Origin: Auricularia sp. M13
Lineage: Eukaryota; Basidiomycota; Agaricomycetes; Auriculariales; Auriculariaceae
Assembly (NCBI GenBank): GCA_037042915.1
Contig: CM073193.1
Location: 4,588,001 to 4,652,000 of the forward strand
Length of the DNA stretch: 64,000 nucleotides
Reading direction: 5' to 3'
The position numbers and the translations under genes are program-made. Below, piece after piece: positions 10,639 to 21,939 of this stretch; the stretch's first letter is position 1, and each line of letters opens with the position of its first letter. The notes below the pieces were generated by a model. That model had not been told where the DNA came from. It searched no databases and was given only the letters and a program-made list of their open reading frames with translations.

Positions 10639-13266
10639 CCGCTCAGCCGTCCTCTCGACGCTGGCGGCTGCGATCGTGCCTCGATCGTGCATCCGGTCCA
10701 GCGCTACCTGCCGCCGCCATCAGCATCAGCCTCTCCTGTCCCCCTCGTGTCATCGTTGTCGCCCGCAAGGTTGTGCTCTCCTCCCCTGGTCTGTCTCCAT
10801 ATCTCCAATCTGAGCGAATTCCCGTTTTTTGTTACTCCTCTCCGCGAGCTTTTTACCTAGGATGTTTCCCTCGCGTTTTCTTTCCTGTTCTTTTTTGCTT
10901 GTATATACCTCGCCTTCTTGCTTCACGTGCTTGTTGTAGACCATCTGTGCTCCTCACGCAACCGCGACTGTATACAATTATGAATGCCATGTAGCGAACA
11001 GACTCGCAATCGCTAGCACTCCCATCCGCGTGGCCTGCCACAGCGCCAGTGCGTTGTGCGCGCGATCTGCGCCTTGCCGTACAAGCTTCTTTGATAGGCA
11101 CCAGGGCACACCGTCATCGTCATCGTGGCCGACGGTGACCAGTGACCAGTGGCCGCCAGCCAGCGGCGACGAACAATAAGGAAACTCGATGCTAACGTTA
11201 TCGATGCAGCGGGCGGAACTTCTGACTGTGTGCAATCTGCCCGGCTTGGGCAGTGCCGTTGTTGTTTGTCTGTCCAGAAGCATACAGTCCGCGTTACAGG
11301 AACGCAGCGACCAGATTCCTGTCAGATCTCCCGCAGCCGTGCCAGGGAAAGCAGATAGAGTGTGCCGTTGACCAGCACAATACGAGTATAAGCACGAATT
11401 TTCCCGCCAAGAATCAACTGGCGGTGTAGGAAGCCCCCGCCGGCAAGTGGCAACTTGTTTTGCGATTTCGTGCCGCGAGCCTGAGCCGGCTGCGCCCCAC
11501 CTCCAGTGAGGAGCGCGCGGGCCTCACGTGCCCAAGCAAGATGGCGCTGCAACGGGACTCCCCCTAATCGCGGTGTCCGCTCCTCGCGTATCGATCCCCT
11601 GGAGCGCATGACCTCGCCTGGCGTCAGTGTGTCAAGACGGTAGATATATGCCACATTGCCACTCGCAGTCGCACTGGACACTCGGAACACGGGACGCGCG
11701 GCGACGCGGGGCCCGGGACGACACGCTGGGACGAGCTGACAGATTTCGCCGGAGAACAACATAGAGGGGAAACATGGCGTGGCGGGAGGGGTTGAGTCAA
11801 GCATCAGTAGTACGTCCCATACCTAGCACCCATGGAGCTCTTCAAGGCAACAGACTTTATCGATGGAGTGGTGTATCCAGATTTCATTTTGCCGGTTAAG
11901 CTCCAAATCACTGTTGCAGTAAAATGAAAACAGCCCTCTGGAGTGCTCCAGTGTTGCTCCCTCCAGATCCTCCATGCCCCAACGGCGCAGAGAGCCAGCG
12001 TCAGAGTCCAGAGTCATGTGCGCTGCTGCACTCCACAAGCATGCAGCCAGACAAGCCCGCGCTGCACCACGCCCGGCGCGCAGCTGCCGATGTTGGGTAA
12101 CAATAGCCCGGGATCTCAAACTTTCTGTTTCTCTCTTCCTCCTCCCGGCCGGCAGCCAAGCTCCAGCACCCAGCGCCCAGTAACCCTAGCAAGGACCCTG
12201 GAGCGAGACGTCACGGGGACGAGCTGGCCAGCTTCGCTGTTCAGATTCGGACGTCCGTGCCGTGCCGCTCCAGGGAAAAAACGACATGGTCCAGCGCTAG
12301 CGGCTCCTCTCTGCGGCAGGCAGCTCCTGCGCTCAACTGCAGATGGCTCGGAAGCTCTAGGATGAGCCTGGGCGGCGTAGACTGTCTTTGTTTACGGTCG
12401 TTCGTTGCTACGGTGCGTTTGGCCAGTCAGTATGTGACCCACCCCCCGGGCTCATGACACTCGACAGAGTCATCACAGTCGCAGCAGATTGCGCGCTGTA
12501 TTGCGTTCGGGAAGCCAGCAGTACGGCCGTCGCGGCCCAGTCGCCCACATCGCACGGGCCCCTGCGCGCACGAGCACGCGTCCAGCACGAGGCTACAAGA
12601 CACTGCTCTGTCCAGAAAGCATCCTCGTAGCCGTGTACTGCACGCCACCTCCCTGCGACTTGCACGACGGCATTGTGAACCTTGCAGCGCGCGATTCGAT
12701 CGCGGCTGTTACGCTACTTGCTCAACGCACTGGCAGCAGCATTAGGCACGGAAGTTCGACTCGTTCAGTGGCCCACGCCACCGGAGACGCTCGCAATGGC
12801 AGACTGGAGAGCTCCGCTTGGCAGTTGGTACCCGACCACTGCACGAGGAGCCTTGGAGAAGCGGCTTTGCCACGCACACCGGTGTGGAACGGCGACGACG
12901 CGCACGGTTCCCTTCAACCTGCAGCCTGCATGCACACAGAACATGCTCCAGTAACATCCAACGCTCCCAGCGCTGCCACTCTGTTGCGCGACAGACCCGA
13001 GGATACTGCTACCAACCCGAATGGCGCACAGTAGGAACTGCTGTACGTCGCGTCCAGCCCTAGCATCCAGCGTCATCCTCATACTATTCGTCAGCGACGA
13101 GCATCCGTTCCCTACAGGCGCCGACGCCTTTGTCGCCCGCCGGAGCCATGCACGATTTGAGATCTCGGCGAGGCGAATCAATAGAGACGAGCCAATGTTA
13201 GGAGAACAGCAGGGCCTTCGTTCGCCATCGACAAGGCACCGGGACACAGTCTTTTGAAGCCCGTCA

Positions 13267-13321
13267 AGACCAGGAGCAGGAGAGCAAGATGAGGATCAAG
13301 ACCAAGAGACCAGGAGCAGGA
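13267..13321. repeat. Purine-rich direct repeat
   Basis: AGACCAGGAGCAGGA occurs at 13267-13281 and again at 13307-13321 within a nearly all-purine tract with related partial units between. Confidence 0.6.
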
Positions 13322-13940
13322 CTAGGAGAGACGGCGAGTATAGTCCCCGATGAAGACACCAGTAGCCCCTGAGCGACCGCGTGCTGATGACCTCCTGCAG
13401 TACGATGCTTGCGACGCCATTCGCGTCAGCTGAAAGGTATATGAGACTTGCTCACTGATTTTTCTTTCTTGTGTGAATATTTCCTGATTTGACTTTGGTT
13501 TCCACGAACCCTTCCGCCGACCGTGCTGCCGAAGTGGATTGATCGCGCCGAACCGTCCGCCCACCTCTTTCTTTCTGACCACCACCTCGCCGCCCCCGCC
13601 GACGCGCGCACCCGACGGACAATGCGCTCTCCGCGGGCGCGCGCACTCCACAGCCGTTACCGCCGCTGATGTCATCCCCAGCGCGCTGCCTCATCTCGGT
13701 CTCCAGCCTGGGTACCGACAGCGGGCTCTGGATTGCGCCCAATTCTCTTCTGCGTACCTTGTTATTTAGTACCCTGCCTTCCCGCTGGCGAAATATCCTT
13801 GCTCGCTATCCTGCCCGTCTTGCCACCGACGACTGCACCTTCGTCACCGCACGCTGCTAGTGACGTCATACGCGTCATCCAGAATCATCTGGAAGTCTAT
13901 CCGCAGGAGCCTATCCGCGGATCTTGCTTCCGGCCCCGCC

Positions 13941-13947
13941 TATATAA
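13941..13947 (+). promoter_or_regulatory. Orphan TATA box with upstream CRE
   Basis: TATATAA preceded by TGACGTCA about 75 bp upstream (13861-13868). Only a frame of about 43 codons starting near 13,996 follows, so any transcript here may be noncoding or from a decayed gene. Confidence 0.3.
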
Positions 13948-15823
13948 TCCCGTCATCATGCTCCCGTTGCTCGACAGGCGCCAAGTGGCTCTGACATGGC
14001 TTCTGGATGGGGTCTGTCAGTGTCAGGATTTTCGTTGAGGAATAGTAGGCTTGACTATGGACCGGTCTGGGTCTGCGCGTGCATTATCGGTCCTCCTGCC
14101 TCTGGGACTGTCCATGCCAGATGCTGAGGGCAGTCATCCATCGAACCATCTAGACCGCGGGCACTGAAGGAGGAGGCGGCTGCCGTGCATTGTCCGTTCT
14201 TCCATTCGCTGCGGCTAGTCTTCAGGCACCTGTACGCTACGAGTCAGAATCCGCGAGCAGCTCAGTATCCCAGATTACCACCCAAACGGCGGATACACTG
14301 CGCGGCTTGGCTGTCATCCGGCCCCCACTGGCCAGAGTGCGCGTCGGATGGTGGGTGTTGGGTCCTGGCTGCCAGCGGAGTCGAAGCATCCGGTTTGATG
14401 CTGAACCTGGGAATCTGTCGACCAGTCCAGTTGCTCCACTTCGTCTTGAGGTCAGCATGGGATACGCGTGAAGTGGGAAGCGATTCTGCTGCGCACGGGG
14501 ATTGCTCTCTGGTCAGGTCGGAGAACCGCGGTTTCTCCAGTCGACGCACCGGAGGAAGTCGCTTGCCGCGGACTCTTGCGGGCTGTTATTAGGCGCGCGC
14601 TTACTGGACGCTGCTCCTCCTCGGGGACGTCCGCCCCCAACGTCGAAGCTGGGAGCTGCCCGTTTCTGGAATGGGTCGAACGGAGGATCGGAATATTCAC
14701 GAGTGCGAGCTGAGATACGTACCTGATCCGGGGCATGGCCGCGCAGGACGCGCAATGACTGGTCCCAGCCTTGCGCGACATCCCTGCACATCCGCTAACA
14801 GCCCGGCGACTACACAGTCTCGCACCTGTAGTACCGGGGAGTGAGCTGCGAGTACGGTCAGCATTGGACTGCTTGGTAGGCAAGGGCATCTGTCCTGCAG
14901 ACTACGAACCTCTCTCGTCGACTGGGGCCAATTGCGCATTCGCTACCTGTTTCCGCCTCGATAGCGCCTGTCGTATTGGATGGAATATGCGGCGCTGGGA
15001 TGCCTCCGTGCCACGGCTTTAGCGACTCTGTGTCGGTGGGCATGTGTTGGACTCGTACCGACGATAAACGCGATGCCTCTTATATCGCATCTCGGCGGCC
15101 CGGTACGCGGTCTTGCGCCGTTGGCTTACCTCACTTCTCTCTCAGGGCGCATGATATCGGAGGACATGGGTGTGCGATCGCTCGTAGACATCGACATGAA
15201 CACGGTAGCCGACCCGCAGACCGTGTCTGCGGCTCCTCAATTTTTTTGCCTCGTGCGGCGATGAGGCCTTCTACGAACCATGTTTCCGGGCCTGTGCGCA
15301 TAGACTTTCCCCGGCGTGTGGGGCGGTCGGTCGTCTTTGGTGGACGGAAGGAAGACATGGGAGGCCGTGCCGGATTCCCTGTCCGACCTTCACCTGAATC
15401 CGCAGGCGTCGCGAGGAATCGGAGGAGCCTTACTCCCGGCCATGCCGGCGGATTAGCCATGTGCTGGAGGAGAAGACAGTCGAGCGCAGCGCGCGATGGG
15501 GCTGCTGGCTGGGCAAAACTAGACGTGTCTATAAGCACAAGTCACAATGCAAGGATACTGTATTCATCGTACCATTACGCGCCACAATGCTGCATAAGTG
15601 TGTCGTTCCTGGACTCCCGAACCGGGCTCTGAGTACTGAGTCTCCACTTTGCTGAGCGTCTCGTTCTGCGTGGGGTCGCGCGAAGTTTCCAAGTTCGAAC
15701 GTGTCAACCATGACCGCCCGCGGCCGGGTGTTTCCGTTTCTTGACCAGCGAGTTGCGAGTTGAGAATTGAGAGCTGAGATGGTAGCGAAGCGAGTGAGTA
15801 TTTAGCTATATCTTCCCCGCCAG

Positions 15824-15926
15824 AAACGACGTCATTGTCGAGCGAGCGTGGACTGGGGGTTGCTATGTATTTGCAGATGTGCCGGAAGCAATTGGGAGCG
15901 ACGGACACGCGGAAATGACGTCGTTT
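15824..15926. repeat. Inverted-repeat element with CRE cores
   Basis: AAACGACGTCATT (15824-15836) and its exact reverse complement AATGACGTCGTTT (15914-15926) face each other across 77 bp; the similarity extends a few bases outward into a CCAG motif on both sides. It may be a tiny terminal-inverted-repeat element or paired bZIP sites. Confidence 0.45.
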
Positions 15927-16568
15927 TGCTGGTCCCCCTCGCTCCTGGACGCGTCGCGTAACGCGTCAACGTTACTCAGGAGGTCCTGGGACGATGCTCA
16001 CCCGGTGTATAAGTTTGCTGTTACTGACTGCAAGGAAGTGTGGATATGATCGACGATCGGTTCGAGTTGAGTTCCAACTCGCCTCCACAGCGCACCACCC
16101 CATGGCATATAGTGGCTCAATACCGCGTAAATGGGCTTCATAATCTACCTCTTACCTTGAGAAATAAATTGGGAGCTCGCTGGCCATGTGAAAGTCGCTG
16201 GAATGAGTCGTCGCGCGATGTCGATGCGTGTCTCACATGACCGATGAGCCTCGAGCACTTCTGTCTCCAATAATGGGGCTCATGAGAGAGATCGCGTACG
16301 ATATACCTCTTTTGCGTTGTATTTGCCACGCACATTCGTAGCTTGTCTCTGAATGCGATCAGGGTTAGAACGGATGGATGAGATCCGCATTAATGTTGAA
16401 GCTTCGCAGGCAAGCCCTCGAGCCCTCTGGGGGTAATATGAATGCATCTCCGGTTGTTTGAGGCAGCAGCAGTGCAGGGAGTGGGTGAGACACGCTGCGT
16501 GTGCAATTGCAGCAGATCCGGGAGCAAAAGCGGACGTTTGCACGGCTTCATCTCAACCTCGGAGCACG

Positions 16569-18675
16569 ATGTCGAGTCCAGGCAGCGACGGGGCGTTCGG
16601 GCCCATGGTGGGATCGCCGCAGCGCAGGGACTCGAGTGCCAGCCACCGCGAGACGAGCCCAGCCCGGCCGCGCGTGTCGCCCACGCTCATGCGCACGTCC
16701 CACAGCGCGGAGGACCCCCTTGCCCGCGAGCGCCAGCGCACCATGGACGCCGACATGGCCCTGCACCTCTGTGAGCACCCACTGGGCCCTCCTCTTATAT
16801 ACTAGGCTGATATCCTGGGATAGCCCGCGCTCGCAGCATCAGTCTGGCGTCTCCCACCGCGGGGCGCGTCGTCGATGACGAGCATGACCGCTTCCCGATG
16901 CTGTCGCCGCAGGAAGAAGAGGAACTGTCTGCGGCTCGCGGTCTGGGCAGCCACCGCGAGAGCACGGCGACGCTGGCCATTACGCCGCCGGAGCCCGTGC
17001 ACTCGCAGCCGGCGCTGTCGGTCCCCGCGGCGGTCGGCGCCTCTGCTCAGCAGCTCCGACACAGTGCTTCTGCGTTCGACTTTTCGCCGCTGGACGCCTT
17101 TGCTGCTCACGAACGCGCGCGAGAAGAAGGCGCGCAGACCGCGCCGGTTGTCTCTGCAGGCACCGCCGATTTGCGCGCCAAGCTCGCCGCGGCCAGCAGC
17201 CAGCACGATGGCGTACACCATCGCCGGGCCAAGCTCGCGCTCTTCGAGGGCGCAGAGGGTGCGCCGCCTCCAACGCTGCCTCAGCCGTCGTTCCCAGGCC
17301 GCAAGGCGGCGTCTATGTTCGAGGAGCCCTATCGCGACCATCATCCCGACGACCGACGTTATAGATTCTCATTCTACTCCAACGCTCTCGGAACCGCCAT
17401 TCACTCCAAGGCGCTTGCTGATCTGCCTGGCCCGGGACAAACCTTTGCTGACCTCTTCCGTGGAGTCGCCAAAGAACCCGTTGCTCAGTCTGGCGCTGCT
17501 ACGCCCAGTGATCCCGGTCCGCGGCTTGCGCCCGCTAGCACAAGCTTGGCCGGCTCTGCTTCAGTCCCACCCGATGACGATGAGCAGAACACATGGTGGC
17601 TCGATGTCCTTTGTCCAACGGACGAGGAGATGCGCCTGCTCAGCAAGGTATGTTGCTCAAGCATTTGTCTTTTTTTCAAGACCTTGATTTATTGTAGGTT
17701 TTCGGTATCCACCCACTCACCACGGAGGATATTCTCATGGAAGAAACACGCGAGAAGATCGAGCTCTTCCGCAACTACTATCTCGTCTGCTTCCGTTCGT
17801 TCGACCAGGACCCGTACTCGCCCACGCACCTAGAGCCGCTCAACATGTACATCGTCGTCTTCAGGGAGGGCATTCTCTCCTTCCACTTCCATGACACGAA
17901 CCATCCGCAGAACGTCCGTCGGCGCATCAAGCAGCTCAAGGACTATATTAACGTCACGTCGGACTGGATTTCGTACGCGCTCATCGATGGTGCGCTGCTC
18001 TTCCATGATCCCTTCCCTCCGCGCTAAAAGCCTGTAGATATCACGGACGCATTCGGCCCGCTCATCCAGAGCATCGAGTACGAAGTCGACAACATCGACG
18101 AGCTCGTGCTCATCCTCTCGCCCAACGACCGCTCGGACATGTTGCGCCGTATCGGGACGTGTCGCAAGAAGGTCATGGGCCTGCTGCGGCTCATGGGAAA
18201 CAAGGCCGACGTCGTCAAGGGCCTCGCGAAACGCTGCAATGAAAACTGGAGCATAGCGCCCAAGAGCGACATCGTACGTCTCTGCCGGGGTGCATCCGCG
18301 TCCTCATTCTTTGCTCACGTTGCGCGCGCGTTGTAGGGCTTATACCTGAGCGACATCCAAGACCATCTGATCACGATGACGCAGAACCTGAACCACTACG
18401 AAAAGATCCTCTCGCGCTCGCACTCGAACTACCTGGCGCAGATCAGCATCGAGATGACGGACGCGAACAACCAGATCAACGACGTGCTCTCCAAGCTCAC
18501 CGCGCTCGGCACCGTGCTCGTCCCGATGAACCTCATCACCGGCCTGTGGGGCATGAACGTCCACGTCCCCGGCGAGGACGCGACCGGCTTCGCGTGGTTC
18601 GGCGGCATCATCGGCGCGCTCATCGCCTTCGCCATGGCGGGCAGCTACTTGACGTATAAACTCATGCGCAGGTAG
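16569..18675 (+). CDS. CorA-family Mg2+ transporter, Mnr2/Alr1 type
   Basis: Exons 16569-16770, 16824-17647, 17698-17989, 18038-18273, 18337-18675; 630 aa. The first 340 residues are a Ser/Pro/Ala-rich cytosolic extension. The CorA domain starts near residue 340 (TWWLDVLCPTDEEM), continues through FGIHPLTTEDIL and a long helix, and ends in two membrane segments. The first ends in NLITGLWGMNVHVPGE with the GMN selectivity motif followed by VPGE, as in Alr1/Mnr2. The second is about 610-628. These proteins form pentameric Mg2+ channels at the plasma membrane or vacuole. The extended N terminus favours the Mnr2/Alr1 branch over mitochondrial Mrs2. All splice phases close. Confidence 0.92.
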
Positions 18676-19959
18676 CATACATACTTCCGTCCCTGCCCGA
18701 TTCCCCGCTTTTCGTTGGACCCTTGGACTTCGATGCTTTCTTGACGCACGTAACTTATCCATCCCCTCGCCGCCCCTATCCACCCAAGTTCCAACTATCC
18801 ACGACCGTTTTCGCTTTTCGCTTTGCTTTTTTTCTTGCGACCAAAATGATGTATGATTATGTCCCCCTTCCCGTGTTCCATTCGCCTTGCTGCTCGGGCT
18901 CGCGTACATACATAGATCCAAAGAGCCTACACACCCGGGCAGGGCGTGGACACGGTAATTGTACTTGTATCCTACTGGCCGGCCTGGTATTGTGCCCCCA
19001 GATTCAGAAATTCTTCGCTTTTAGGGTGGATAATTCCTCCTGGTCTTGCCTTCATTGCGGCCTCGGATGTAGCTCTGCAATCCCTTGCATACATGATTTT
19101 TTGCGCGGATGCTTGGCTCAGGGCTGGGCCTAGTCTCCTTCGCAGACTTTGACGTTCGAAGATAATCGTTCGAAGTAAAGTCTGCATCAATACGCGCCCC
19201 CCTGATAGAGAGCCCCCAATTCGGAGGCAATCGCTGATCCGCCCTGATCCGTGACCGGCGCTTAGTTCTTTGGGACGGTCGTGCGCTTCGTAGAGAAGTC
19301 CCAATCCTGCAGGTGGGCAGCACAACCTGAGATGAGTTGCAATTCCCCTCGAATTCCCGTTTTAAATATAGGAGAGATTTTGTTTTGGCGACTTGGACAC
19401 GACGCGTCTGGATCACGTGCATCACGGCCCCAGCCGAATTGGGGGCTCTCTATTAGGTAGGTGTGATTTGATACAGACTAGGCTGGGCCAGGGACGAGCG
19501 CCAAACCTGGACAAATTGTGCACAAATACACGCCGTCATGGCGAACCGAAGTGAAATGTGGGGCCATGCTCCAACTGTCTCCACATAGCATATGTGGGGT
19601 TGGACTCGCACGCCTGGGCGATCCTGCTCGCCTGAGCAGGCATTCAGGATACACCGAATTCCCAGCTGAACAAGGAAGGTGCTGGCTCATGTGAAGCTCT
19701 CCGGGCGTAGTAATGTTGGACTCGCTACAGCTCCCTAGACGGTGCGCTCAGGCCCTTATCTGAAATACCCACTCGGTCTCTGTCAGTCTGCCAAAAAGGC
19801 ACTAACTGAGTGGCTTTGACGAAAACATGACATCAGTGGCTCCCTTTCCCCAGCATAAAAGCGTGCCATCCTGCGCCAGGGGAGTCTTACTTTCACCTGA
19901 AACCACCACCGACACACACTTAGCATCCCCCCTCTACTACTACACACTCTACCATTACC
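18676..19959. other. Intergenic region carrying a MITE-like element
   Basis: About 1.3 kb: the 3' UTR of the transporter, two direct copies of CGTTCGAAG near 19,152-19,175, the inverted-repeat element at 19,201-19,457, and the promoter of the next gene with CATAAAAG at about 19,854-19,861, some 100 bp before its ATG. Confidence 0.5.
19201..19457. mobile_element. MITE-like element, 257 bp, 24-bp terminal inverted repeats
   Basis: The left end (19201-19224) begins CCTGATAGAGAGCCCCC and the right end (19434-19457) is its reverse complement with one mismatch in 24 (G versus A at position 4). Both repeats end inside with AATTCGG. The 209-bp interior carries no coding frame. A target-site duplication could not be identified with confidence. 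Size and structure fit a non-autonomous DNA transposon. Confidence 0.65.
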
Positions 19960-20451
19960 ATGTCCACCAACGCATCAGGAAACGGCCTCAGCGCGACGAC
20001 GGGCACGTGGAACCCGAACAACGACTCGATGAACCCGCCGCGCAACGAGGTGCCGCCCACCGGCGCGCCGCGCACCGGCGTGAGCATGATGGGCACAAAC
20101 CAGGCCGCGAGCGAGTCGGGCATCCTCGACTCGACGCGCATCGACCCCCTGAACCGCAAGTCGGAAGGTACGCTCAGACTGGCTTCACACTCCGTTTCTC
20201 CTGCATGCTGACGCCGACGCGGTGTAGCTCAGGAATGGGCTGAGACGACGCGCCCGGCGGGGATGGGCACCGGCACCACCGGCACGGGCAACTGGACCGC
20301 CCAGGCCCAGGGTGTCGCGCAGACTGCCACCTCGACGGCTGCGTCGGCCGCCCAGGCCGCCACGGGCGCCGCCAAGTTCGCGTACGGCCACGTCGCGGGC
20401 AACCAGGAGCTGAAGAACCAGGGCTCCGAGCAGCTTTGGGGCAAGCAGTAG
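19960..20451 (+). CDS. Small Gly/Ala/Thr-rich protein, stress-protein-like
   Basis: Exons 19960-20167 and 20228-20451; 143 aa. The sequence is hydrophilic and low in Cys, with N-terminal NPNNDSMNPPRNEVPP and Gly/Thr repeats (GTGTTGTGNW). An Ala-rich helix (about 105-120) follows, then FAYGHVAGNQELKNQGSEQL, which resembles the C-terminal half of CsbD-like stress proteins. No signal peptide or membrane segment. It is probably a disordered cytosolic protein. A TATA-like CATAAAAG lies about 100 bp upstream. The exact family is uncertain; CsbD-like is an inference from the last 35 residues only. Confidence 0.7.
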
Positions 20452-20553
20452 ACGCCCGATGCTTGAAGCTTGATCCCTGCACTCGAAGAGGACACTCACA
20501 GATGTACTTGTATCCCCGCCGCGAATTAAAAGAATGAATTGTACCGCTCAGCG

Positions 20554-20850
20554 TTATGTCGGGATCCCGTCAAGTAGAGTGACAGTTGTCGTCGTCCCAG
20601 TGACCATGCGGAAGTACCCAGTATAGCACATACGAATGATTGGTTGGCCAGGATCGTCTAAGTGCTTCCTCTTGGCAGGAAGCTCCATGGCATGCTCGAA
20701 ACGGCCACCGCGCACAAAATTTCCGATATAGGGCCGATATTTGCAGCTTTGCCAGAACGTATTGGTACTCAGTTGACCACTTGGTACAGTAGGACTCGAG
20801 GCTGCAGCATGCAAAGGGTGATTGATCCAAGATGTATCTCGACGAAGCAA
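20554..20850 (-). other. Possible terminal exon of an unrecognised gene
   Basis: An open minus-strand frame of 98 codons ends in a TAA. It reads like protein (for example FVRGGRFEHAMELPAKRKHL and IIRMCYTGYFRMVTG) but third positions are not strongly G/C and I recognise no family. A frame starting at ATG 21098 (MATSKKHTIAREQ) might be an upstream exon, but I found no splice pair joining the two in frame. A plus-strand frame overlaps both. Treat as a hypothesis. Confidence 0.2.
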
Positions 20851-21520
20851 GCCGGGAGTGGGAAGAGGAGGAGAGGCATGAATTCAATCACCGCAACCGA
20901 CCTTGCCCTCAACGACGTCCGTGTTGGATTGTGCCCCTTCAATTGCGCGTTCGCCAGAAGACTGTCATCGAACTGGCGTATTTCTGGACACGAACGCGTC
21001 TTGTCTTCTCTGCGCACCTCCTGGTCGGACACTAGATCCACCTCAGGCGTCTCGAAACTCTGTTCTCGCGCGATCGTGTGCTTTTTACTCGTTGCCATAG
21101 TGTCTTTTGCACGGAAGATGGCTCTACGTCCTAATGCATCGATCTAGAAATGACAATTCATCTCGATCTGTTCGACCAACAGGCGTTACTAGTACTCGCG
21201 CCCACTGTGCCCGTGTTGCGTGTTTGGCTGCTCAACCAACAGTTTCAAACACAACACTGCGCAAGGATTGATTCATAGCCACAATCTTTGCATTGCTCTC
21301 TCCATCACAACTTACGCTCGATCGGCGCCTGTTCCTGCGTCACGCGCCCAAAGAATCTTGTGCTCAGGTCCATAAAAAGTTCGCTTCATCTCGTTCCTGG
21401 AACTTGCTGCTGTGTCTGCATCTTGATCAAGATTTTTTCGTGTCAAGATGGTGATGTCGCCCTCGGTCGAGAGCTGACACCTGCTGCGCCACTCCGACTG
21501 TAAAGACGCCATCTTCAGGT

Positions 21521-21542
21521 TTTCGTGCTTCAAAGCACGAAA
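21521..21542. repeat. Perfect hairpin, 10-bp arms
   Basis: TTTCGTGCTT and AAGCACGAAA are separated by only CA. It is located about 400 bp upstream of the fasciclin gene. Confidence 0.55.
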
Positions 21543-21652
21543 GTCACTAGCTTTCGACGACACGTCGCATGACCCAGGCTAACACCCGGCGGATGGCCCT
21601 GCGCGTGTGGGTCATGTGGTCGCAGGTCGTAAGCGACGACGCAATACAGGCT

Positions 21653-21740
21653 GTTAGCCTCGGAGGCAAAGGCCGAGGCAGGTGCGGGCGCGGAGATCGC
21701 TAGCCCAAAGCTGGCCTCGGCAGCGCTTCCGAGGCTGCCT
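21653..21740. promoter_or_regulatory. Cluster of CCTCGG/CCGAGG inverted repeats
   Basis: GCCTCGG, CCGAGGC, GGCCTCGG and CCGAGGC follow each other within about 85 bp, forming two stem-loop pairs. The region ends about 45 bp before the TATAAA of the fasciclin gene, so these may be operator sites, for example for a zinc-cluster regulator that recognises CGG triplets. Confidence 0.35.
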
Positions 21741-21784
21741 TCCGCGCGTGCTCGGCGCCGGTGACGTCTTTTCCCCGCATGCCA

Positions 21785-21790
21785 TATAAA
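21785..21790 (+). promoter_or_regulatory. TATA box of the fasciclin gene
   Basis: TATAAA, 155 bp upstream of the ATG at 21940, followed by a pyrimidine-rich leader. Confidence 0.5.
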
Positions 21791-21939
21791 CGCGGTCTCG
21801 CGCCATTCCCCGCTTCCCCTTACCCTCTTCCTTCTCCCCTCTCACATTTGCTTGTGAATTCTCTCAACGCAGTTCGTACGTTGCAGCGTTCAGGTTGTTG
21901 TCCCTCGCTCAGCTCAGTCTCTGCCAGAAAATTAACATC

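Larger units (their letters stand above)
10639..16568. other. Gene-poor tract of about 5.9 kb
   Basis: After the YPD1 3' region (T-rich to about 10,990) I see no gene I can support on either strand. Open frames up to about 220 codons occur, but overlapping frames on both strands are equally long and have no G/C third-position bias, as expected for GC-rich noncoding DNA. Visible local structure: a CRE and TATA box near 13,860-13,947 without a recognisable gene behind them, a 15-bp direct repeat at 13,267-13,321, and an inverted-repeat element near 15,824-15,926. ACGCGT boxes near 15,950-15,980 precede the Mg2+ transporter by about 600 bp. Confidence 0.5.
20452..21939. other. Intergenic region with palindromes; possible unrecognised minus-strand coding
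   Basis: About 1.5 kb. The left part contains a minus-strand frame listed separately. The right part (21,520-21,740) is rich in inverted repeats. A TATAAA at 21,785-21,790 and a CT-rich leader precede the fasciclin gene. Confidence 0.45.

Noticed and set aside
12489-13034. Plus-strand open frame of 181 codons in the gene-poor tract
   Set aside because: Composition is random-like, overlapping frames on both strands are comparable, and no family resemblance was seen.
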